DNA from: an uncultured Cyclobacteriaceae bacterium
GTDB lineage: Bacteria; Bacteroidota; Bacteroidia; Cytophagales; Cyclobacteriaceae
NCBI GenBank assembly: GCA_937146645.1
Contig: CAKZRQ010000016.1
Location: 235,224 to 299,223, forward strand
DNA length: 64,000 bases
Reading direction: 5' to 3'
The notes beneath the pieces are model-generated. The model had not been told where the DNA came from and did no database searches. It was given only the letters and a program-made list of their open reading frames with translations. This document shows positions 44,785 through 52,250 of the stretch, piece after piece. Numbering within the stretch: position 1 is the stretch's first letter; the number at the start of each line of letters is the position of its first letter. A program made the position numbers and the translations under genes.

Positions 44785-45675
44785 ATGAAAGCCTTCCGAA
44801 TTGTTTTTTGCTTGTTGCTGCTTGGATTTTTTCAACAGGAGTCCTTTGCACAGCTGACTCATACCGGAGAGGAAGGTTTTAAGGAATGGCAAAAGGAAAG
44901 AGAGGAAGAAGTACTGAATGAGGATGGTTGGCTGAATCTGGCTGGACTGGAATGGCTGAGTGATGGAGAGTTTTACTTAAATGAGAAAGAAGAGAAATTA
45001 GCTCTAGAGACCTCAGCTGAATCTAATAATCTTGGTTATTTCAGTGTTGGAGGAGATTCGGTTTGGTTTATGCCTTCTCCAAATATTCAAAAAAAGCATG
45101 GCCTTGCTGCAAAGGCTCTTCAGTATCCGGAAGAGAATTATGGAGAGTTGGCCGTAGAAATTGGGAAATGGAAATGGTCGGTGATTGAGCGAGGAGGCCT
45201 TTTTGGTGTACGAGTTCGAAATCTGGAACATCCAGCTTTGGACGCCTTTGAGGGGATTCCTGTCCTGGAGTACAATCCTGAGTGGAACATTTCTGCAAAA
45301 TTTCTTCCCAGATTCAATCAAAGTATCCCTATTACCAATGTGCTTGGTCAGGTCAATGAGTGGAATGTGATGGGTGTGATTCAGTTTTCTTATCAGGGGA
45401 AAGAATATGAGTTGATTACCCTGGAAGAGGAAGGAAAGCTCTGGGTTATTTTCTCGGATGAAAGCAATGTGGAAGCAACCTATCCTTCAGGAAGATATTT
45501 ATATGTTGGCTATCCGGATAGCAAGGGAAATTTAAATCTTGACTTCAATTATGCCTATAATCCCCCTTGCGCTTTTACGGCTTTTGCTACCTGCCCAATT
45601 CCACCTCCTGAGAATCGACTAGATTTTTCGATTTTGGCTGGGGAGATGTTGCCGGAGGTTGTGGAGGGTCATTGA
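44785..45675 (+). CDS. DUF1684 family exported protein
   Basis: A 296-residue protein with a signal peptide ending near QESFAQ. DUF1684 marks are clear: the DGWLNLAGLEWLSDGE start of the mature part, GLFGVRVRNLEHP in the middle, and the strongly conserved end NPPCAFTAFATCPIPPPENRL. The family forms a beta-barrel-like fold with no assigned activity. It lies just after the repeat region and is transcribed alone. Confidence 0.9.
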   Translation: MKAFRIVFCLLLLGFFQQESFAQLTHTGEEGFKEWQKEREEEVLNEDGWLNLAGLEWLSDGEFYLNEKEEKLALETSAESNNLGYFSVGGDSVWFMPSPNIQKKHGLAAKALQYPEENYGELAVEIGKWKWSVIERGGLFGVRVRNLEHPALDAFEGIPVLEYNPEWNISAKFLPRFNQSIPITNVLGQVNEWNVMGVIQFSYQGKEYELITLEEEGKLWVIFSDESNVEATYPSGRYLYVGYPDSKGNLNLDFNYAYNPPCAFTAFATCPIPPPENRLDFSILAGEMLPEVVEGH

Positions 45676-45804
45676 TTTCGGCTGGCGACAGTCAAGAGTT
45701 AATTGGTTCCTGGGAAATTTGTTTTTTATGGAGTCGATTGGGCTTACTTTATTAGGTATTTGTTACAGAAGACCAACCTAGATTTTTGTGAATTAATAGG
45801 TACT

Positions 45805-46446
45805 CTACCATTTACCGATATTATAATTTATCGGTAAAACCATGTAGGAATCTATAGGCTCGCCTTCTTTCGTTGCTGGCTGCCATGGAGGCATCCTACC
45901 GATGAGCTCCCAGCCCTCAACATCTATATATGGATCTACACCTTTTAGGATTGAATAAGGAATAGCCTCTCCCTCCTTCGAAATAATGAAACAAATTAGG
46001 AGCCTGCCGGTACTTCCTAATTCTCTCGATTCCGTTGGGAATCTCATATTGTACCTCATGAAGTTGTTGAATTCTGCCTCACCATTCATGAAGGTTGCTG
46101 AAGTACAATTTTCACAACTCAGACTATCACTGGCATTATTATAGGTATCTGGAAAGGGTTTCCGGTAAGCTACTTCAGAAATTAGTTCTCCATTATCTGC
46201 GTATTGAAACCAAGTCCCAATTGGGTTTCCAGATATCCATTTTCTTTCTCTTAGAATGAAATTATCTGATAGTCTGGATACCTGTGAAATAAGAGTGTCC
46301 CCAGATTCGAATTCTGATTTGAGGTAATTGGCTTTCTTTTCTGATGCCTTTTTAGTCAGCTCCTCGTCTTTGAAATAGGCTTTTTCCTGAGCGATGGCTG
46401 AAAGGGTTAGGAAAATTGAGAGAGATAGGGCTAGGATATTCTTCAT
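45805..46446 (-). CDS. Exported protein with TonB C-terminal-like domain
   Basis: A 213-residue protein with a signal peptide (LSIFLTLSAIAQ) rather than a TonB membrane anchor. The last 90 residues match the TonB-C fold seen in Bacteroidota (FNNFMRYNMRFP, RLLICFIISKEGEAI, MPPWQPATKEGEPIDSYMVLPINY). The preceding part has short repeated strands as in MORN-like 'toxin-antitoxin YwqK' proteins (WFQYADNGELISEVAYRKPFPD). It probably acts in the periplasm; no receptor is adjacent. Confidence 0.82.
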   Translation of the reverse strand: MKNILALSLSIFLTLSAIAQEKAYFKDEELTKKASEKKANYLKSEFESGDTLISQVSRLSDNFILRERKWISGNPIGTWFQYADNGELISEVAYRKPFPDTYNNASDSLSCENCTSATFMNGEAEFNNFMRYNMRFPTESRELGSTGRLLICFIISKEGEAIPYSILKGVDPYIDVEGWELIGRMPPWQPATKEGEPIDSYMVLPINYNIGKW

Positions 46447-46634
46447 TGAGGGATACTAAATTGATAACCTGTTCCATCCGACTTGAAAAGGGTAGAATGT
46501 AAAGGATCATTGAATTTTCTAAATCTAAAGAATTAGTAAATAAATGACTAGGGGGATAGGAGGATTGTAGACAGAAAGCCTGATAAACGATTATTTTTGG
46601 TTTTCAATTAATTCAGGGAAAAGAAAGTGTTGAA

Positions 46635-46646
46635 AGTTCATGAACT
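46635..46646 (+). promoter_or_regulatory. 12-bp palindrome upstream of rpsU
   Basis: AGTTCATGAACT, a perfect palindrome, its last base shared with a TAATTTTG word (46646-46653) that fits TAnnTTTG. It could be an operator over a distal promoter. The 46447-46740 gap holds no gene. Confidence 0.4.
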
Positions 46647-46708
46647 AATTTTGAAAATAGGTCTATGCAATTATTCTAATTAACTCGGTATTAAAATATC
46701 TTTTCCCT

Positions 46709-46716
46709 ATCTTCGC
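46709..46716 (+). promoter_or_regulatory. Candidate -7 element of rpsU
   Basis: TATCTTCG, one mismatch from TAnnTTTG, followed by CATCC as is common at promoters of this group. A start near 46722 would put the Shine-Dalgarno at the very 5' end of the mRNA. Confidence 0.45.
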
Positions 46717-46723
46717 ATCCGCG

Positions 46724-46733
46724 AAAGGAGGTG
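46724..46733 (+). promoter_or_regulatory. Perfect extended Shine-Dalgarno of rpsU
   Basis: AAAGGAGGTG is complementary over ten bases to the 16S rRNA anti-Shine-Dalgarno. The GGAGG ends nine bases before the ATG. Other genes in this window have weak or no Shine-Dalgarno, as normal for the phylum, so this site stands out. Confidence 0.85.
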
Positions 46734-46740
46734 TCCACTT

Positions 46741-46935
46741 ATGATAGTAGTAAACGTAAAAGAAAACGAATCAATCGAAAAAGCGCTGAAGCGTTTTAAG
46801 AAGAAGTTTGACAAGACTGGTGCAATCAGAGAATTGAGAGCTCGTCAGGCATTCACCAAGCCTTCCGTGAAAAGAAGAGATCAGGTAATTAAGGCTGCTT
46901 ATAAGCAGAGAATGCAGTCAGAAGCGAATAAGTAA
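46741..46935 (+). CDS. rpsU: Ribosomal protein bS21
   Basis: A 64-residue basic protein, MIVVNVKENESIEKALKRF at the start and a Lys/Arg-rich end, normal for bS21. It lies on the 30S platform and, in Bacteroidota, takes part in hiding the 16S 3' tail. The unusual perfect Shine-Dalgarno in its leader fits known autoregulation of bS21 in this phylum: ribosomes lacking bS21 expose the anti-Shine-Dalgarno and translate rpsU better. Closed by its own terminator. Confidence 0.96.
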   Translation: MIVVNVKENESIEKALKRFKKKFDKTGAIRELRARQAFTKPSVKRRDQVIKAAYKQRMQSEANK

Positions 46936-46957
46936 TTCACTTCAGAAGTCAATATTC

Positions 46958-46988
46958 AACGCAACTCCATCGGGGTTGCGTTTTTTTG
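46958..46988 (+). terminator. Terminator of rpsU
   Basis: AACGCAAC (46958-46965) pairs with GTTGCGTT (46975-46982), further inner C/G pairs, followed by T run. Confidence 0.9.
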
Positions 46989-47036
46989 TGTGTCTATATC
47001 AATATTCCTTGCGGTGAATTGAATTCTTTAAGTCTT

Positions 47037-48155
47037 TCAATCAAGTGTTTTTAGAACACCTCGCTTGATATATTTCTTTTCTGATTTCTTTAAGCTCCCT
47101 TCAAAAAAATATAAAGTATCCATCGATGCGCCGGCAAGAATTCCAAGTTCTGAGGGATCAAAATATGTGGTTTCGTAGACCTTTTCTATTTCTAGGTTTA
47201 TCCAAAAAAGATGAGAGCTCGCTTTATAAGTTTCCAATTGAGAATTATCTCTCATTTCGGATTGCAAATAAAGATTACTCCCGTTTTTGGCAATTGATTC
47301 AAAAAAGTGTGACGTTGGAAACTGGATTAGATTTTTATCGACCTGTGGGTTTATAGGTCTTGGTAAAGTTTGAAGGTTAAAATCGAAGTATCTACTACTT
47401 TTAGGAAGATTATAAATCGACGATGTATTAGTGTTTTTTTCATCTAAGGTCAAAACCTCGCCTGACGCTGGGAAAGCTATAATAGGTTCGCTTCTAGTAT
47501 TGTCAATTACAAATGACTTATATGCCATTAGTGGTTCATCAAGGTTGCTTAATTCCTCAGGATATTGTAGAAATGAAGAAACTAATTCTCCATTGAGATT
47601 GAATTTCCCGATTATACCAGAATCTGATTTATAAAATTCAGGAATGCTGTTGTTTGGGTTAGATGGATATAACTCAATTAAAAATTGATCCTCTCCTGCT
47701 AAGAAAAGTGATTCAATTGTTCTAATTATTTTGTCCTCCGGAAATATTAGCTCTATTCTTCCTAGAAACTCTCCAGTAACAACATTGAATTTGTCAATCT
47801 TATTCAGTTTAGGATGTAGAATGTAAACTATTGGGAATTTTGAGACATCAATTGCAGCTGGGAAAATAGAGATTTCCATAATCTCTTCATCCACTATCCT
47901 ATGCTTGATTTTGCCTGATCCAGTGTCTATGAACCAGACTCCTGGGGTGAGATAACTTGATACAGCGATCAAACTATCCCCGATTAATTTAACCTCTGAA
48001 GGAATCGAGAAGAATTGGTTTTCTTCGCTTACTTCAGTGGAATCAATAATATGGAGTTGAGCCATCTCAGGGAGTGGCTCAACTCTCTCATTTACTTCTT
48101 TACAAGAAAATGCTGAGACTAATAAGGTAAATAATACACAGCGCTGTAGTACCAT
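47037..48155 (-). CDS. Beta-propeller-like lipoprotein, locus B
   Basis: A 372-residue protein with a short lipoprotein signal (LLVSAFSC, Cys18) and repeated blade-like strands (GDSLIAVSSYLTPGVWFIDTGSG kept here as a family trait, IEKVYETTYFDP, GASMDTLYFFEG). It resembles the 6-bladed propeller/DUF4221 group. It starts 11 bases after the cysteine-rich peptide gene with no hairpin between them, so both are surely on one mRNA. The pairing repeats that of locus A at 17.2-18.6 kb, though the two lipoproteins are clearly diverged. Function unknown. Confidence 0.75.
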   Translation of the reverse strand: MVLQRCVLFTLLVSAFSCKEVNERVEPLPEMAQLHIIDSTEVSEENQFFSIPSEVKLIGDSLIAVSSYLTPGVWFIDTGSGKIKHRIVDEEIMEISIFPAAIDVSKFPIVYILHPKLNKIDKFNVVTGEFLGRIELIFPEDKIIRTIESLFLAGEDQFLIELYPSNPNNSIPEFYKSDSGIIGKFNLNGELVSSFLQYPEELSNLDEPLMAYKSFVIDNTRSEPIIAFPASGEVLTLDEKNTNTSSIYNLPKSSRYFDFNLQTLPRPINPQVDKNLIQFPTSHFFESIAKNGSNLYLQSEMRDNSQLETYKASSHLFWINLEIEKVYETTYFDPSELGILAGASMDTLYFFEGSLKKSEKKYIKRGVLKTLD

Positions 48156-48166
48156 TGATTCCCTAT

Positions 48167-48370
48167 TTATTGTTCACCAGCGAAGCATCGCACATATGAC
48201 CCCTGTTGGCCACAATCTACGTAGAGACAGTCTCCACACTCTGAGACATAACATGACCCGTCAAATATCGCAGGGCCACAAGGACCGCCTTGTGCTTGGA
48301 CAGGGGTAGACCAAAAGGTTGCAGTCATCATTAGCATACTTGCTATTCCAAAAATCAACTTCTTTTTCAT
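48167..48370 (-). CDS. Small secreted cysteine-rich peptide (locus B)
   Basis: A 67-residue ORF: signal peptide (residues about 1-26, ending STPVQA), then a mature part of about 41 residues with six cysteines spaced C-x8-C-x4-C-x2-C-x4-C-x8-C, a symmetrical pattern. The mature start QGGPCGP resembles QGLGGPG of the first peptide. The cysteines could form three disulfides or bind a metal. First gene of a two-gene unit with the propeller-like lipoprotein. No family is recognised. Confidence 0.75.
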   Translation of the reverse strand: MKKKLIFGIASMLMMTATFWSTPVQAQGGPCGPAIFDGSCYVSECGDCLYVDCGQQGSYVRCFAGEQ

Positions 48371-48593
48371 AATTAATTAAATTAAAGTTTAAGTGTAATT
48401 AAAAAGCTAGCTCACCTATAAATTTTAAAATAAGAATTAGTTAAAGAAGAAATCAGGATAACCATAATGTAGGTTTTACATATGAGGCAAAATCTTGTGG
48501 GGGGGGGTAAAAAATTAGTCCAAGCGGAGAGTGAAATCTCATTCAGCCTAAATTAATTTTAGTTTTAATTAAACTAGGGTTACAGATTTTCGG
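48371..48593 (-). other. Intergenic region upstream of peptide locus B with a G9/C9 tract
   Basis: AT-rich, no ORF. A run of nine G on the plus strand (nine C on the coding strand) lies at 48499-48507, 129 bases upstream of the peptide start. It is the longest G run noticed in the window; the only comparable one, G8, is upstream of the other peptide gene. Confidence 0.6.
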
Positions 48594-48688
48594 TTTTTGA
48601 GAAGGGAAGGAGCCGTTGAGAAAATTCGCTAGCTCCGAGCTTGCCCTCGGAGATCCGTGAATTTTTAGGTGGATAACCTTCTCAAAAA
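48594..48688. repeat. 95-bp hairpin repeat with 12-bp terminal inverted repeats
   Basis: TTTTTGAGAAGG (48594-48605) and CCTTCTCAAAAA (48677-48688) are exact inverted ends; inside, CTCCGAG (48633-48639) pairs with CTCGGAG (48646-48652). No ORF. A MITE- or REP-like element. Confidence 0.65.
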
Positions 48689-48868
48689 AATCATGCTGAA
48701 AGCTGATAGAAAAGCCCGCCTGCTGCAGGCAGGATCAAAACCTTGACTTTTGCAACCCTGCGACTGGCTTTAGGCTAAATTGATTCGCTGAATCAATTCT
48801 TAACGCCTAACCCTGGGTCAAGCCAAAAGGACAGGGCATGCTCTTAACAGGATGAAAAGCGAACTCAT
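48689..48868. repeat. Repeat-rich intergenic DNA downstream of the NTF2-like gene
   Basis: No gene seen. It contains CCTGCTGCAGG (48718-48728), and a perfect AATTGATTC/GAATCAATT hairpin with three-base loop (48778-48798), and a CTTGAC/GTCAAG pair around it. Together with 48594-48688 this forms a second repeat island next to locus B. Confidence 0.55.
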
Positions 48869-49327
48869 CTAATCACAGGCTTTATTCAGGGAATTGTTGA
48901 GCTGGATAATTTTCCAAACTCCGTCCTTCTTTTTCCAAATTCTAGCTGAAGTTTCCCTCACGGTATCGCCGAGGCTTTTTCTCAAATAGAGTTGACTCAC
49001 ATAATCAAAAGCCATGTCTGCCGTTAGAAGTCTCTGTTCAGAAACGGTGCTGACCACTTCTTTCTTGGGCAAATGAGGACAAAACTGGACGAGCATTTCA
49101 TGAGTCATGCTCAATTCCTTTGTGAATTGAATTTCTGATAAAACCACATTCTCGTCGATTACCTTCATGAGATAATCACAATTTTCTCCACCATCCATAT
49201 ACTTCTCCTGAAAGGTTTGGGCTACTTTTGCAAATTCTTGCTTCTCAGCATCTGTTAAGGAATCCTGGCAATAGGAACTAGCTGCAATTCCCATGAAAAA
49301 AGTAAAACAGAAAAATAGAGTCTTCAT
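48869..49327 (-). CDS. Small exported NTF2/SnoaL-like protein
   Basis: The start at 49327 is preferred since it opens a signal peptide directly (MKTLFFCFTFFMGIAASSYC); an upstream in-frame start adds eight residues. 152 residues. The mature part has an N-terminal helix pair (DAEKQEFAKVAQTFQEKY) and ends with strands TSARIWKKKDGVWKIIQLNNS, as in NTF2-like nuclear transport factor folds. No catalytic assignment. Monocistronic and divergent from xerC. Confidence 0.65.
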   Translation of the reverse strand: MKTLFFCFTFFMGIAASSYCQDSLTDAEKQEFAKVAQTFQEKYMDGGENCDYLMKVIDENVVLSEIQFTKELSMTHEMLVQFCPHLPKKEVVSTVSEQRLLTADMAFDYVSQLYLRKSLGDTVRETSARIWKKKDGVWKIIQLNNSLNKACD

Positions 49328-49459
49328 AAGCTTGGAGTTTGTCCTAAACAAGTTAAAGCAAAAGGAGTAAAAAGCCAGTGCCTGATTTTAATCCGGTCTT
49401 TGAAATGGCTTCTTCGCTTTCCTAAACATTTTCACCTATCTTCAATCAAGCACTCTTGT

Positions 49460-50344
49460 ATGATTGATTCCTTTGTAAACTATCTCCAATACGAAAAAAA
49501 AGCCAGCGAGCATACCGTTCAGGCGTATTCGAAGGATCTGGAGCAGTTCGCAGATTTTGTCAAGACCTCATTTGAATTGGATGAAATAGAGCAGGCCAGG
49601 CATGCTGAAATCCGTGCTTGGGTGATAGATCTGGTGGACGAAGGAAAGAGTAGCCTAACGGTGAATAGGAAGCTTGCTACGCTTCGATCTTTCTACAAAT
49701 TTCTTCTTCGCTCCAAAATGATTGCGAAGGATCCGACCTATAAGTTAAAATCTCTGAAAAATCCGAAAAAACTACCTGAGTTTGTACAAGAACTGACCAT
49801 CGAATCCGTATTAGAGGAAAGTAATTTTAATTCAGATTTTAAAGGGCAACGAGATCGAATGGTCATCGAGTTTCTGTACCTCACTGGTGTGAGACTTTCA
49901 GAGCTCATTGGGCTAAAATGGTCGGATATAAATATGATTGAGAATCAGGTGAAGGTGCTGGGTAAGCGAAAGAAGGAACGAATTATTCCGATCACATCAG
50001 GCCTTAAACAGAATATAGTTTCGTATCAAAAAGTATTTGGGCAAACGTTTCCGAAAGCAACTCAAAGTCCCTATTTTATTGTCAGTAACCAAGGCAAACA
50101 GAGTTATCCTATGATGGTATACCGTATTGTCCGCCAATATCTTGATATTTTCGCCCAGACTTCGAAGAGAAGTCCCCATGTGCTGAGACATACCTTTGCC
50201 ACACATCTATTAAATAAAGGAGCTGACCTGAATGCTGTAAAGGATTTGCTCGGGCATGCTAATTTGGCTGCCACCCAGGTTTACACCCATAATTCACTTG
50301 AAAAACTTAAGGCTGTGTTCGATCAGGCACACCCTAAAGCATAA
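49460..50344 (+). CDS. xerC: Site-specific tyrosine recombinase XerC/XerD
   Basis: The ATG at 49460 gives the usual start IDSFVNYLQYEKKASEHTVQAY; 294 residues. The SAM-like N-terminal DNA-binding domain is followed by the catalytic domain with Arg145 (TGVRLSEL), His240 and Arg243 (HVLRHTFATHLL) and nucleophile Tyr275 (TQVYTH). It resolves chromosome dimers at dif. In Bacteroidota xerC normally follows rpsU directly and precedes hpf; here 2.5 kb with locus B and repeats lie between rpsU and xerC. Confidence 0.93.
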   Translation: MIDSFVNYLQYEKKASEHTVQAYSKDLEQFADFVKTSFELDEIEQARHAEIRAWVIDLVDEGKSSLTVNRKLATLRSFYKFLLRSKMIAKDPTYKLKSLKNPKKLPEFVQELTIESVLEESNFNSDFKGQRDRMVIEFLYLTGVRLSELIGLKWSDINMIENQVKVLGKRKKERIIPITSGLKQNIVSYQKVFGQTFPKATQSPYFIVSNQGKQSYPMMVYRIVRQYLDIFAQTSKRSPHVLRHTFATHLLNKGADLNAVKDLLGHANLAATQVYTHNSLEKLKAVFDQAHPKA

Positions 50345-50374
50345 TTTAATTGTTTAACCCAAAATGTATTGCTT

Positions 50375-50677
50375 ATGAAATTGCAAATGCACTCCATTCA
50401 CTTCGATGCCGATCGGAAATTGATCGACTTCATTCAAAAGAAGGCTGACAAACTCGACGTATACTACGATCGAATAATTGATGGAGAGGTTTTTATGAGA
50501 CTCGATAAAAACGACAATAATGAAAATAAAATAGTTGAGATTAAGCTTAATGTCCCCGGAAAGCAGTTTTTTGCGAAGCATCAAAAAGATTCTTTCGAAG
50601 CTGCCGCCGACGAATCCATCGAAGGCCTAAGGCGACAAATAAAGAAGTATAAGGAGAAAGTGGTTCTGGCGAAATAG
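50375..50677 (+). CDS. hpf: Ribosome hibernation-promoting factor (HPF/RaiA, short form)
   Basis: The ATG at 50375 is used rather than an upstream TTG. 100 residues with the HPF fold: MKLQMHSIHFDADRKLIDF at the start, IVEIKLNVPGKQFFAK in the middle and a basic C-terminal helix (LRRQIKKYKEK). It binds in the 30S decoding channel in stationary phase. Thirty bases after xerC, with its own terminator, likely the end of that unit. Confidence 0.92.
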   Translation: MKLQMHSIHFDADRKLIDFIQKKADKLDVYYDRIIDGEVFMRLDKNDNNENKIVEIKLNVPGKQFFAKHQKDSFEAAADESIEGLRRQIKKYKEKVVLAK

Positions 50678-50699
50678 AATCAATATTCTCTTAAATTTG

Positions 50700-50733
50700 A
50701 GCACTCTTTGGAATTCCAGAGAGTGCTTTTTTT
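50700..50733 (+). terminator. Terminator of xerC-hpf
   Basis: AGCACTCT (50700-50707) pairs with AGAGTGCT (50720-50727), 12-base loop, followed by T6. Confidence 0.87.
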
Positions 50734-50741
50734 ATCACCGC

Positions 50742-52250
50742 ATGCAAAAGACACCCAATTACAGTCTCTATTTTTGGATTACTACCCTTGCTTTGGCTGC
50801 CGCCAAAGTGATTTTCACTTTCCGACCTGAGATAGATCTTTTTACGGAGGAAGCTCAGTACTGGCTCTGGTCTGAAAACCTGGCCTGGCACTATTATTCT
50901 AAGCCACCAATGGTGGCCTTCCTGAATTGGATTGGAACCTCGATTTTTGGGAATACAGAAATAGGCGTTCGCTTTTTTGCCATGGCATTTGGCCTAGGTA
51001 CAGCCTTTATCACCTTCAGATTTGGCTCCTATCTGTACAACGATAAAGTTGGATTCTGGTCCTCCTTGATTCTTCAGGCCATGCCATTCTGGTGGATGAT
51101 TTCCACCTTCCACACCACGGATACCTCTGTGACTTTCTTCTGGGCGCTGATGTGTTTCTGGCTTTTTCGGGGGATTAAGGAAGATAAAAAACGCTGGTGG
51201 GCTTTGGCGGGACTTGCAGGAGCTCTGGGACTGACGTCCAAAGCTGTAATGCTACTGGCATTTCCATTCCTGATTTTCTACCTGTTCCAGCGAAAGCAGT
51301 TGGCTCGAAAATGGGTAAAGCTCCTGATTTTCTCAGGGATCATGGTACTTGGGTTTCTTCCGGTTTTGATCTGGAACTTCCAAAATGATTTTCAGACGTT
51401 CCGACATCTTGCCCAGCTTTCTGGAGCAGGAACGGCCGAAGATACAGATTTCTCCTTTGGCCAAAAGCTAGTCCAGTTCTTCGAATACTTGGGAGGTCAA
51501 CTGGCGATGATCTCCATCTTTTTTATCCCGCTGCTTTTTGGGTCTTTAAAAAATGTCTTGAAGTTCAGAAGCCAGGAAAAGTTCTATCTGATTCTACCCG
51601 CTATCCTGACGTTTGCTGGTTTTGGGGTTTTAAGTTTTGGGACGGAAGTCATTGTAAACTGGCCGATTTTCGCTTACACTGGATTACCAATTGTGATTGC
51701 TGCATGGGCAGATGAGCAGTCAATAGTTTGGAAGAAGATTAGAAATTGGGGAGTGGCTATTGGGATTGGCTTGCCAATGATTCTCGTGCTTCCGGATTTT
51801 ACGTTTTTGAAATCAGTAGAGGCCGTAAAAAAGGGGGAAAAGGCTGTTTTTAGAAGAATGTCTGGCTATCAACCTTTGGCGGATCGCCTGAATCACCTGC
51901 GGGATAGCCTTCAGATTCAGGAGCCTTTTTATTTTTCTGAGACGTATCACATGGCCTCTGAACTAGCTTTTTATCTGGAGGGTAATCCACAAACCTATAT
52001 GCTGAATATGGGTGCAAGAAGAAATCAATTTGATCTATGGCCTGGGATGGATCAGTTTCTAGAGGTTGAAAAGACAGGGATCTTCGTGAGCTGGAATTAC
52101 GACTCGCCCGGAGAGTTTGCTTCGTTTCAACGACTTGTTTATGAGGAGAAATTCCCTGTGAAATTCAGAGGTCTTCCTCTTCGAACTGCCACCATTCAGG
52201 TGTATGAGAATCTGATGGATTATGACCCGTATGTGCCTCGGACTTACTAG
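50742..52250 (+). CDS. GT39-family membrane glycosyltransferase (ArnT/PMT-like)
   Basis: The ATG at 50742 avoids translating the upstream terminator. 502 residues with about eleven hydrophobic helices. The first periplasmic loop carries the catalytic acidic pattern (RPEIDLFTEEAQYWLWSENL) and WHYYSKPPMVAFLNW, which is the hallmark of PMT_2 enzymes that move a sugar from a polyprenyl-phosphate donor. The acceptor (lipid A or glycan) is unknown. It converges on a second GT39 gene, the stop codons directly abutting. Confidence 0.85.
   Translation: MQKTPNYSLYFWITTLALAAAKVIFTFRPEIDLFTEEAQYWLWSENLAWHYYSKPPMVAFLNWIGTSIFGNTEIGVRFFAMAFGLGTAFITFRFGSYLYNDKVGFWSSLILQAMPFWWMISTFHTTDTSVTFFWALMCFWLFRGIKEDKKRWWALAGLAGALGLTSKAVMLLAFPFLIFYLFQRKQLARKWVKLLIFSGIMVLGFLPVLIWNFQNDFQTFRHLAQLSGAGTAEDTDFSFGQKLVQFFEYLGGQLAMISIFFIPLLFGSLKNVLKFRSQEKFYLILPAILTFAGFGVLSFGTEVIVNWPIFAYTGLPIVIAAWADEQSIVWKKIRNWGVAIGIGLPMILVLPDFTFLKSVEAVKKGEKAVFRRMSGYQPLADRLNHLRDSLQIQEPFYFSETYHMASELAFYLEGNPQTYMLNMGARRNQFDLWPGMDQFLEVEKTGIFVSWNYDSPGEFASFQRLVYEEKFPVKFRGLPLRTATIQVYENLMDYDPYVPRTY

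Noticed and set aside
49460..50344. XerC as the recombinase of an integrative element
   Set aside because: It has the normal XerC/D length and sits beside hpf in its usual neighbourhood, so it is the housekeeping enzyme.
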